52,947 bases of DNA from Caryophanales bacterium UBA6768. GTDB lineage: Bacteria; Bacillota; Bacilli; Bacillales_D; Amphibacillaceae. The notes under the pieces were generated by a model. It saw only the letters and a program-made list of their open reading frames with translations. It made no database searches and was not told where the DNA came from. The translations under genes were made by a program, and so were the position numbers. Where the stretch lies: the NCBI GenBank assembly GCA_002453315.1, contig DKGO01000114.1, positions 1 through 52,947 of the forward strand, given 5' to 3'. Shown in pieces: positions 33,556-43,100 of the stretch (within the stretch, counting starts at the first letter, position 1; the number at the start of each line of letters is the position of its first letter).

Positions 33556-34545
33556 ATGAACGTTTTAGTATTGGGTGGTGCTGGTTATATCGGTTCGCAT
33601 GCCGTTTATCAACTTATCGACCAAGGCTATGATGTCACGGTCATTGATAATTTACAAACCGGTCACAGACAAGCTATCCACCCGAAAGCAACATTTTATG
33701 AAGGCGATATTCGTGATCTCACTTTTATGAGAACTATTTTTTCCAAGGGGAAAATTGATAGCATTATGCACTTTGCCGCAAATTCACTCGTCGGAGAATC
33801 GATGGAAGAGCCTTTATCTTATTACGACAATAATGTACACGGTTCACAAATACTACTCCAAGTGATGGTTGAACATGATGTGCCATTTATCGTCTTTTCA
33901 TCTACTGCTGCAACATATGGTGAACCCGAAATGATACCTATCACAGAAGAAGTCCCAACTGCACCAACCAATCCATACGGTGAAACAAAATTAGTAATTG
34001 AAAAAATGCTTCATTGGACAGCACAGGCCCATGGGATTAAGTATGTCGCCTTACGGTATTTTAATGTCGCAGGTGCGAGGGAGACAACTGAAATCGGCGA
34101 AGATCATACCCCTGAAACACATCTCATCCCCATCACCCTACAAGCTGCTTTACAGCAACGGGACCATCTGACAGTTTTTGGTGATGATTATGATACAGCT
34201 GACGGGACGTGTATTCGTGATTATGTCCATGTGACTGATTTAATCGATGCCCATATTTTAGCTATGGAATATTTACAAAAAGGTAACGAGAGTAATATCT
34301 TCAATTTAGGAAGTAGTGACGGTTTTTCAGTAAAGGAAATTGTTCAGGTAGCAGAAAAAGTGACGGGCAAGCACATTCCAACAAAAATTGGCCCAAGACG
34401 TCCTGGCGACCCGGCGACACTGATTGCCAGTTCTGATAAGGCAAAATCTGTACTTGGTTGGGAACCAAAATATACAACTATCGAAGGGATCATTTCTAGT
34501 GCTTGGAAATGGCATCAATCACATCCATACGGATATAAAGGGTAG
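33556..34545 (+). CDS. galE: UDP-glucose 4-epimerase
   Basis: A 329-residue extended short-chain dehydrogenase that interconverts UDP-glucose and UDP-galactose with bound NAD+. It has the NAD motif [14 protein letters not shown], the catalytic Ser/Thr in [12 protein letters not shown], the YxxxK pair in NPYGETK and the sugar-binding [26 protein letters not shown] and RPGDPATL. Length is typical. It is outside any gal operon here and may supply UDP-galactose for cell-surface polymers. The ATG follows AAGAAGG. Confidence 0.93.
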   Translation: MNVLVLGGAGYIGSHAVYQLIDQGYDVTVIDNLQTGHRQAIHPKATFYEGDIRDLTFMRTIFSKGKIDSIMHFAANSLVGESMEEPLSYYDNNVHGSQILLQVMVEHDVPFIVFSSTAATYGEPEMIPITEEVPTAPTNPYGETKLVIEKMLHWTAQAHGIKYVALRYFNVAGARETTEIGEDHTPETHLIPITLQAALQQRDHLTVFGDDYDTADGTCIRDYVHVTDLIDAHILAMEYLQKGNESNIFNLGSSDGFSVKEIVQVAEKVTGKHIPTKIGPRRPGDPATLIASSDKAKSVLGWEPKYTTIEGIISSAWKWHQSHPYGYKG

Positions 34546-34563
34546 CATTTTCACGTAAAACAT

Positions 34564-34589
34564 AAAAAAACACTCCTAAAAAAAGGAGT
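34564..34589 (-). terminator. Terminator of the haem-copper-oxidase-like gene
   Basis: ACTCCT (34572-34577) pairs with AGGAGT (34584-34589); on the minus strand it is followed by G and T7. It lies about 85 bases beyond the stop codon and could also serve galE weakly. Confidence 0.6.
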
Positions 34590-34675
34590 ATCTAAGACGC
34601 GAAAGTTGTGTTAATAATCCAAAAGTAAATTTATAATTTTATAAGATTCCATCTTTTCATTGTAACAATATTAAT

Positions 34676-35056
34676 CTATGCATCTACCTTTTTATCTATA
34701 TTTCGTAGTACATTTATCGCAAAGAAAAAGATACCAATAACAGTAACTGTCCCACCAATCGTTGCAAGTAGAAAAAATATCGGAATCATCGTAAGTATGC
34801 CAAGTGCAATGAAAATCATCATGATGGGCAAACCGATATTGTGCATCCAAAAGTGGGTCACAGCAGCTTTTGTTTCACTAAGATGTGGATAAAGTTGATA
34901 AAAAATACCTGCAATTGCTAAAGACATCCATCCGAGTAAATTAACATGCACATGTACAGTTGCTAAATTAAATATGTGAAAAACAGACATATATAATCCA
35001 AAAAGTATCCCAATCATAAAATAGACAACAGAAATTTTAATTAACATATTCCCCAT
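34676..35056 (-). CDS. Small membrane protein resembling a fragment of haem-copper oxidase subunit I
   Basis: A 126-residue protein with four membrane helices. The motif TVHVHVNLLGWMSLAIAGIFYQLYPHL is like the haem-ligand region of cbb3/NorB-type subunit I, and a second histidine group is ATHFWMHNIGLP. Free-standing four-helix proteins of this type occur widely in Bacillaceae and are often labelled cytochrome-c oxidase, but they are far too short to be an oxidase. Haem or copper binding by the several membrane histidines is plausible and unproven. The ATG is preceded by GGAGGGGATATTTCC. Confidence 0.7.
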   Translation of the reverse strand: MGNMLIKISVVYFMIGILFGLYMSVFHIFNLATVHVHVNLLGWMSLAIAGIFYQLYPHLSETKAAVTHFWMHNIGLPIMMIFIALGILTMIPIFFLLATIGGTVTVIGIFFFAINVLRNIDKKVDA

Positions 35057-35111
35057 GGAAATATCCCCTCCCTTTAATTTTTACACAACCTTCGCATCCA
35101 AATAACTTTAA

Positions 35112-35140
35112 TTATAAAACTCCCAAGTGAATGGGAAGTT
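35112..35140 (-). terminator. Terminator of the 577-residue surface protein gene
   Basis: AACTCCCA (35118-35125) pairs with TGGGAAGTT (35132-35140) with one bulge, followed on the minus strand by TTTTAT. Confidence 0.6.
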
Positions 35141-35171
35141 ATTCATTTAACGATACTAAATACTTTCACAT

Positions 35172-36905
35172 TTAATTCATTTGCAAATAACGACGCCATA
35201 TGTACGTGATAATTCCTAAAAGTAAAATGATACTCCCTATCATTATCATGTGATAACTTTTTGTAGCTGTTTCAGGCAACTTTTGGCCAGTTACACTTAC
35301 TTCGTCCTTCATTACCGAAGGATGAAACAGACCGAACTTACTAAAGTGGTTAGTTGAGACGTGAATATTCCCATTTTTATATTTTCCACCAACTAACTTC
35401 CATTTTTCTTTGTGCTCATTCCAATAATAGACTCGCAATTCTTCAGCTATATTACTATCAACTCCACCTACTGAGAAAACAAGTTCAATAGGTTGATCAA
35501 ATGAACTAATAATAGAATCCCCTTGCTTTATAGTAAAATCATAGATGGCACCATAAGCATCTTTAATATTTGGTAAATTTTCTGTCGATGGATCCAATTG
35601 ATTTATTATCAAACTTAAAGCCTGATTATGACGCAAATTGATTGATGGAATGTTTAGCATGACATTTTCCTTTTGTATTTGTATCATTGCCTTCTTCCTG
35701 ATGAGTTCTTCAATTTGTTTTTGATCCAATTTAATTTCCCTTATATTTTCAGAATACTCAGATAGGTCAATTGTCATTATACCTTCTTGTTCAATAAGGC
35801 CTATCTGATCATCAACTACTGTTGCTGTGTTACCATCAATAATAAATTTAGATTTTATTTTATTTAATAGTTTAACAAAAAAGGTAATTTCTTTTTCGGC
35901 AATACCACCAAATTCTGTTTCAACTATTAAGGTCACTTTCTTTTCTCCAATAGAATCTGTATATTGAGAAACATTTAATGTCTCTTTGTTCCCTACCTCT
36001 TTTCCATCAATTTTCCAAGTAATATTTTTTATTTTTGCAATATCATGGTTATAATCTAAATCTAACATCACATCCGATTTGAACTTTACCAATGTATCTT
36101 TAGTAATTGTTCCCCTATTCAACAGAATATTGATTATAGGGGGCGAATCTAAAGCAATAAACTTCATCTTATCTGTTTCTTCAATATTTTCATATGCACG
36201 TTTCATATCATTAACATAAGCCTCTGAAGTTGAATTTAGATAGCCAAATATCGATTGATTGGGTAAATATCCAAATGCATTTTTACCAATATCTAATTTT
36301 TTATTGTAAATAGTAACACTTGTTATATTTGTATTTGCAAAAGCCGCATTTCCAACTTCATTCACGTTTTTGGGTAACACAATACTAGTAAGGTAATTAA
36401 CATAAAATGCCTGATATTCAATTACCCTCACATTTTCGGGAATAGTTATCGTTTTTAGGCTGTTTTGCATAAATGCATTATTCTTAATTTCTTTTACTCT
36501 TTTAGGAATTGTTATTTGAGTTAGATTATTACTATTAAAAACCCCCGATTCGATAATCTCTAATTGATTAGGAATATTTATCTTTTCAATATCATTATAA
36601 CTAAATGCTCTTTCACCAATTTCCATTACACTTTCGGGAATTTTCACACTTGTAAGACCCTTTCTATAAAAAGCCATCTCTCCAATACTTGTGACAACTT
36701 TCCCATCTATTTTCCCGGGAATTTCTAAATCTCTAGCATTTCCTTTATATTCGATTATTGTTACTGTTCCATCATCGTTTTCCTTATATTCATAATCGCC
36801 TTCTATTTCAGCATTTATGTTGCTGACAGGAACCAATATCATACCTATCATAATGACAACTACAATCCAACTTCCAATAAACTCCTTTTGATACTTATCA
36901 ATCAT
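35172..36905 (-). CDS. BspA-type leucine-rich-repeat surface protein with LPxTA-type sorting signal
   Basis: 577 residues. A signal peptide or signal anchor (about 10-32) is followed by the family header GDYEYKENDDGTVTIIEYKG. About seven LRR_5 (BspA/TpLRR) repeats come next, with the pattern LTSVKIPESVMEIGERAFSYN. A beta-rich region (about 245-520) shares the C-terminal layout of the 2303-residue neighbour. The tail is LPETATK (543-549), a hydrophobic helix and RR, a sorting signal with A instead of G at position 5, the type used by class D sortases of Bacillus. No sortase gene is in the window. The ATG follows AAAGGA. Role in adhesion or envelope structure is inferred. Confidence 0.82.
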   Translation of the reverse strand: MIDKYQKEFIGSWIVVVIMIGMILVPVSNINAEIEGDYEYKENDDGTVTIIEYKGNARDLEIPGKIDGKVVTSIGEMAFYRKGLTSVKIPESVMEIGERAFSYNDIEKINIPNQLEIIESGVFNSNNLTQITIPKRVKEIKNNAFMQNSLKTITIPENVRVIEYQAFYVNYLTSIVLPKNVNEVGNAAFANTNITSVTIYNKKLDIGKNAFGYLPNQSIFGYLNSTSEAYVNDMKRAYENIEETDKMKFIALDSPPIINILLNRGTITKDTLVKFKSDVMLDLDYNHDIAKIKNITWKIDGKEVGNKETLNVSQYTDSIGEKKVTLIVETEFGGIAEKEITFFVKLLNKIKSKFIIDGNTATVVDDQIGLIEQEGIMTIDLSEYSENIREIKLDQKQIEELIRKKAMIQIQKENVMLNIPSINLRHNQALSLIINQLDPSTENLPNIKDAYGAIYDFTIKQGDSIISSFDQPIELVFSVGGVDSNIAEELRVYYWNEHKEKWKLVGGKYKNGNIHVSTNHFSKFGLFHPSVMKDEVSVTGQKLPETATKSYHMIMIGSIILLLGIITYIWRRYLQMN

Positions 36906-36978
36906 ATAATTTATCCTTTCTTTATTGATATGGCAAACTAATCGTCTGACACTTGACTCATGATAAGTTAATCATATT

Positions 36979-37018
36979 CAAAAGACACTAGTCTTTTGGA
37001 CCCACTACTACAAAAGAC
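36979..37018. repeat. Three copies of CAAAAGAC, two as an inverted repeat
   Basis: CAAAAGAC (36979-36986), ACTA, GTCTTTTG (36991-36998) is a perfect 8-bp inverted repeat. A third copy lies at 37011-37018. They lie 75-115 bases before the 577-residue surface-protein gene and could be an operator or a leader hairpin. Confidence 0.45.
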
Positions 37019-37030
37019 CTTTAGATGCTA

Positions 37031-37097
37031 TTGTAAATGACCTAAACAAGGAAATATAATACATAAAAGGTACTATCTTTATACTTAATAAGTATAA
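37031..37097 (+). promoter_or_regulatory. Orphan promoter/operator nearly identical to the LysR-gene promoter
   Basis: TTGTAA (37031-37036), an 18-base spacer, TATAAT (37055-37060) and a downstream block to 37097. It matches 44 of 47 bases of 46182-46228 and includes the palindrome TATACTTAATAAGTATA (37080-37096). It points rightward, away from any plus-strand gene and into the 3' end of the giant surface-protein gene. A 20-codon ORF follows (MTYVYVFIIKK...), probably meaningless. Confidence 0.6.
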
Positions 37098-37131
37098 GGT
37101 TTTAAAATGACATACGTTTACGTATTTATAA

Positions 37132-37169
37132 TAAAAAAACTAACCACCTACAAAAAGATAGATGATTAG
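37132..37169 (-). terminator. Terminator of the giant surface-protein gene
   Basis: CTAACCACCTA (37140-37150) pairs with TAGATGATTAG (37159-37169), with two G-U pairs in the minus-strand RNA, followed by TTTTTTTAT. It lies about 20 bases past the stop codon. Confidence 0.7.
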
Positions 37170-37189
37170 ATTTAATTTGATCGGTTCTA

Positions 37190-40100
37190 TTAATGACGTT
37201 TTTGTCTTTTGTAGTTGAAGTAAACAACCATAACCCCTAGTAGCAATAGCGATACAATTAGCCACATAATGGATGTTGGTATAATATTACTGGTTTGTTC
37301 TTTAGTAGATTTGGCTTCCTTCATCGTTTCCTTATTACTTTTATCTTTCGGATTAACCTCTGAAGGGTCCTGATCCATTTCTTCCAAATCTGATTCTGTC
37401 GTTATTAAAGTAAAGGTGCTAAATTTATCAATTTCTATTTCTAGCATTTTCGGATTGCCCTCATCGTCATAAATTATTGTTCCTTTTTCAACTACATTTT
37501 CCCCATCACTATGCTCAATATAGACTGCTAATTTTTCCAGAAAAACTTCCCGTTCTGTAGTATCCGTTGGAAAATCAATATTATCTAATGGGAATTGTAC
37601 GATTGTTCGATGATTTTGATAATTTGTTTCTATTGTCATTGCTTCACCAACAATTCTGACCTTGCTCCCTTTCACATATTGTTGTAATTCTTCAGATGTA
37701 GAAATACGACTTATTATTTCTTTTCTTTCTCGTTCATCATGTATAGGAATAATCCGGAAAAATAGACTACTTTTGCTCCCATTCATTTCTTGTAATGTTT
37801 TCTTAGGTAGTGAAATGGTAACATTGCCGACCTCAATTGATAAATCCTTACCGGATTTTTTAAGTATCTCCAATACATTAACCGGAATATCAACTGTCAC
37901 TTCATCAGCATGTTCAGCGGAAATATTTCCTAAAATGATGCGAACTTGATTGTTCCCTGACTTCAGTGCATCTTTTATGGCTTCATCTACTGTTTTCTTA
38001 TCAACATTAACGTGATTGATAGTTCTTCCTTTTGCTTCATTTAGTATTGTTTCCGTTCGTTTCCCTCTATTTTCCCGGACATGGTGATTTGTTTCTTGGA
38101 ATGTTTGTGAACCTTTCATTCCTAATTGAAATCGACTGCTCACAAAGTAGGACTCATTACCGGCTCTGTCCTCAGCTAAAATGTGTAGATATCTACCACC
38201 TTCAACATTGGTTAAATTCAACATTTCGTTGTTATTAAATTTCACCCAATGATTATCATTTGTGGGTGGTTTTTTCATATTAGCACTCCACATATACTTC
38301 AAACTTTTTAGGTTTACTCCACTCATGTTATCTAATATTGTCACTTTAGTGGATACAGATTCCGCTGTAGAATCATTGCCATTTTCACTTAATCGAATTA
38401 TCGGGCCTTCTGTATCAATTTTCAATGTACTTTTTGATACCTCACTTGCGTTACCCGCACGGTCTACGGTTTTTGCTTCAATAACCATTAGACCAGTTTC
38501 CCTTATATTTACTGGATCATTATATGTTTTCCACTTACCCCCATTCACCCGATACAATACATGGGAGACCCCACTTCCAGCACCCTCATCCTTACCCAGC
38601 TTAATTGTGAAGTTTGGTAATTTGTTATACCAATCATTCTTCCCAGTAATTTCAGATAAGATAATCATTGGTTTAGACGGAGCCATGGTATCTCTTTGAA
38701 AAACCCTGGAATGAATATAGACAACATTCCCAGCTTTATCTGATGCCCGAATGTGTAAATACCATTTTCCATCCTTATCTAAGGTGATTTTTTCCCCATT
38801 TATAAAATTCACCCAATCTTGGTTTTTATCCTCCGGTTTATCTGTTCCTTTTGACCAAATATAGTGAAGATTACTGGCATCTACGCCACTCTCATTATCA
38901 ATTACTATTACTTTTGGAGAAATTTCATTTGACCAAGTTTTTTGGCTTGGTAAAATTTCTATTGATGGTTTATTATTATCTATTCTAAACTCACCTGATG
39001 TGAGATTTTTACTGTTTCCTACTTTGTCTGTTGCTCTCACATGTAAGAAATAATTACCTGTACTATTCGGTGTACTTATTGATTTATAATTTTTTATTTC
39101 TTTAAAATTACTTGTTGGAAAACTTAAATCTGTTGTCCAAGCATACTCAACTTTTTCAATACCACTTTCATTATCTGTTGCTGTTATTTTAGTAGAATGA
39201 CTCAGAGCGTAATCACCACTGTCTTTTGATAATGAAACCGTTGGTGCCGTTTTATCAATGTTATCGATTGTTATTGATTGTTCTGTCTCGTTTCCCGCAT
39301 TATCTTCTACCACAAATGTGTACTTCCCATTTTTATTGACTGTAAACTTGATTTCCGTTTTATTATGCCACTTACCATTGTTGTCCTTAATTCGTTTAAC
39401 ACCACTATGACTGTCTGTTCCAATCGCTGTAATTATTATATCTTTGTTAGTTGGTGAAGTTTTATTAGCACTAAGTAGGAAATTCGGTACCACTTTATCC
39501 AACTTCACTATTTTAGAAACAGTTGGGCTTACATTACCGGCTCTATCTATGCTACGGGCTTCAATTTTAGTTTCTCCACTGTCCTTAATAATGAAAGATT
39601 TATTATAAGTTTTCCAAGTACCTTTATTTAGTCGATATTGCGTATAATCGACTCCACTTTCATTGTCTTCACCATCTGTAATTGATACTGAAACATTGTC
39701 TCTTTGCCAAGAAGTTGGGGCACTAATGCTTGGCTTACCCGGTGCAACCTTATCAATATTGTTTATTTCAATTGATTTTGAGAAGTTATTTCCAACATTA
39801 TCTTCGATTTCAAATGTATAAGTACCGTTACTTGAAAAAGTAAATTCAATTTCTGATTTACTATGCCAGGTACCATTTGCATACTTGATACGTTTTACAC
39901 CACTATCATCATCAGAACCTGTCGCAGTAATTGTCACATCAGCATTCGTTGGTAATGTATCATCCTTCGTCAAAGTTAAGTTGGGTTTCGTTAGATCAAT
40001 TTTAAATACATTAGAGGTAAACTCTTTTTTATTTCCAGCTTTATCTTTTGCCTTAACGTGTAAATAATGATAACCGGTTGTCGTTGGTACATTAATCTTC

Positions 40101-43100
40101 TCGTTATTATTTACTTCTCCGAGGCCACTCGATGGAAAATTTGAATTTGTTGTCCAGACATATTGTATTTTTTCAATACCACTTTCATTATCTGTTGCTA
40201 TGATTTCAGTAGAGTGACTTTTTGCATAATCCCCGCCATTTTTAGACAATGAAATAATTGGTTTTATTGTGTCAATATTATCAATTTCAATAGTTTTTGT
40301 CGTTATATTTTCTGCGTTATCTTCAACTTCAAATTTATAAGTACCATTACTAGAAACGGTAAATTCAATTTCTGATTTACTATGCCATTTACCATCGATA
40401 TCCTTAATTCGTTTAACTCCACTATGGTTGTCTGTTCCAGTAGCTGTAATTGTTACATCTTTATTTGTTGGTGAGTCTATATCGATGCTTAATGTTAAAC
40501 TAGGATTCGTTTTATCTAACTTTGCTGTTTTCACAGCAGTTGGGCTAATATTACCAGCTTTATCGATGGTACGGGCTTCAATTTTAGTTTCTCCATTATC
40601 CTCAATAATGAATGAATTATTGTAAGTTTTCCAATTACCACCATTTAGGCGATATTCTGTTTTATCTACACCACTATGGTCATCAGTACCATCTGTAATC
40701 GATACTGTCACATTATCATTTTTCCAGGTCGTTGGTGCATCAATCGTTGGTTCACTCGGGTTTGTTTTATCAATATTATTTATTTCTATTGATTTGATTG
40801 TTTTATTTCCCACATTATCTTCGACTTCAAAAACATATATTCCATTTTCAGTAACGGTTTTTGACATTGATATAGTATTTATCCATGTACCCTCTTTTTC
40901 ACGAATTTGTTTAAAACCACTGTCATCGTCACTTCCCGTTGCAGTAATTTTAACATAACTATTGGTTGGTAATTCATTATCTATTGTTAATACCAGATTG
41001 GGGTTCTTTACATCAATTTTAAATACTTTAGAAGTAAACTCATTTTTATTTCCGGCTTTATCTATAGCTTTAACGTGTAAATAATATTTACCGGTTGTCG
41101 TTGGTACATTAATCTCCTCGTTATTATTTACTACTTCGAGGCCACTCGATGGAAAATTTGAATTTGTTGTCCAAGCATATTGTATTTTTTCAATACCACT
41201 TTTATCTGATGCTATTATTTTGGTAGAGTGGTTTCGTGCGTAACCTCCACCATTTTCCGATAATGAAATATTTGGTTTTATTTTGTCAATGTTGTCTATC
41301 TCAATAGTTTTTGTCGTTATATTTTCTGCGTTATCTTCAACTTCAAATTTATAAGTACCATTACTTGAAACGGTAAATTCAATTTCTGATTTACTGTGCC
41401 ATGTTCCATGAGGATCTTTTATTTGTTTAACGCCGCTATCATTGTCTGTTCCAGTCGCTGTAATAGTTACATCTTTATTTGTCGGTGAAGTATTATCAGC
41501 TCTTAATGATAATTTAGGATTTGTTTTATCTAATTTTACTGTTTCAGTTGCTTTAGAACCCACATTTCCTGCTTTATCGATGGTACGGGCTTCAATTTTA
41601 GTTTCTCCATTGTCCTCAATAATGAATGAATTATTGTAAGTTTTCCAACTACCACCATTTAGGCGATATTCTGTTTTATCCACATCACTATGGTCATCAG
41701 AACCTTCTGTAATCGAAACAGCCACATCACTGTTCTGCCAGGTTGTCGGTGCATGAATTGTTGGAATCGTTGGATTTGTGTTATCTACTTTAAAAACATT
41801 TGATCTATGGTTAAATGCTGAACCGAAAGTGCTTGTTCCGCTTACATGCAGATAATATTCATCTGTTTTCGTTGGAGTTTCTAGGGTTTCCCCTTTTGAT
41901 AAGGTAGACCAACCACTTGTCGGCATACTTGTGCTTGTTGTCCAAGTGTATTGCAAAGGTTTTTTTTCGTCATATCCACTTACATCCACCTTTGTCGAAT
42001 GGGAAGGTGCCCATACCAGATTCCCATTTTCGGAAAAAGCAAGACTACTGTTATCAGTGCTAAAGGTTATGGTGTTTCTGTATCTTTCTCCCTTCCTGAT
42101 TCCCTCTTCATAATTCTTTGCAGTGGATGGATCATAACCATATATTGTTAATATTTGGTTAAGCGATTCTAAAGAAGATGGCACTGAAAACGGATCTCCA
42201 GAAATGTCAGTGTCTTTGTTTCTAATTTCCACACGAGTAATTTGGTTTTGATTAAATGCTACGTGTCCAATAAATGTGACACTTGAGGGAATGACGACAC
42301 TGGATAAGTTGTTTTTATAAAATGCACTGTCCATAATTGTTCCTACACCATTAGGTATGTCCACACTGGACAGCTTATTACTATAAAATGCTTGGGTCCC
42401 AATTGTTCTGACACTGTCTGGAATGTCAATACTGGAGAGGTTATTGTCGTAAAAAGCATTTTTTTCAATTTCGGTCACTGAACCCGGAATAATGGCACTT
42501 GTTAGCCCTTTTTGACTAAAAGCATGCGCCCCAATTTTCGTTACTAATAATCTTCCTACAAGATCTGGAATATCGAGGCTTTTATCTTCCCCGTTATAAT
42601 TTGTTAATGTTGCTGTACCATCGCCATTATCTGACCATTCATAATCCTTGTCATCCGATAAATCCTTGAATATATGATTCATTTTTTTTGCATAGATCTT
42701 CGTTGTAGACGATTCATAACCATGAAGTATTAAATCAGCGGAATTATCCTGATTATGATCAAATACCCGATCTCCAAAACTTACATTATTGTTTAAAACC
42801 AATACTCTTTTGAGATTGTTATTCTTAAATGCTCCGTCCCCTATGCTCGTAACACCGCTTGGAATGTCTACCCTCGTTAGCTTGTTATCACGAAACACAT
42901 CATTCCCTATCCTTGTGACACTTTCTGGAATTGTTATGTTCTTAAGTTGATTCCCGGAAAAGGCATTTTTATCAATACTTTTTATACTGTCAGGGAATGT
43001 TACACCAGTTAGATTTTTATTTTCAAATGCACCATCCCCTATACCCGTTATCCTCAATCCAGCCAATGTACCTGGTATCACGATATTTTTCCTTGTTCCC

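Noticed and set aside
34676..35056. True cytochrome c oxidase subunit I
   Set aside because: At 126 residues it has four helices rather than twelve or more and lacks the full set of haem and copper ligands.
35172..36905. LPETATK read as a standard LPxTG signal
   Set aside because: The fifth residue is A, not G, so it was described as an LPxTA-type signal of the class D sortase kind.
40428..41639. Two similar 65-residue plus-strand ORFs
   Set aside because: They are antisense shadows of the repeated Ig-like modules of the giant gene; their similarity only reflects the 1014-bp repeat.
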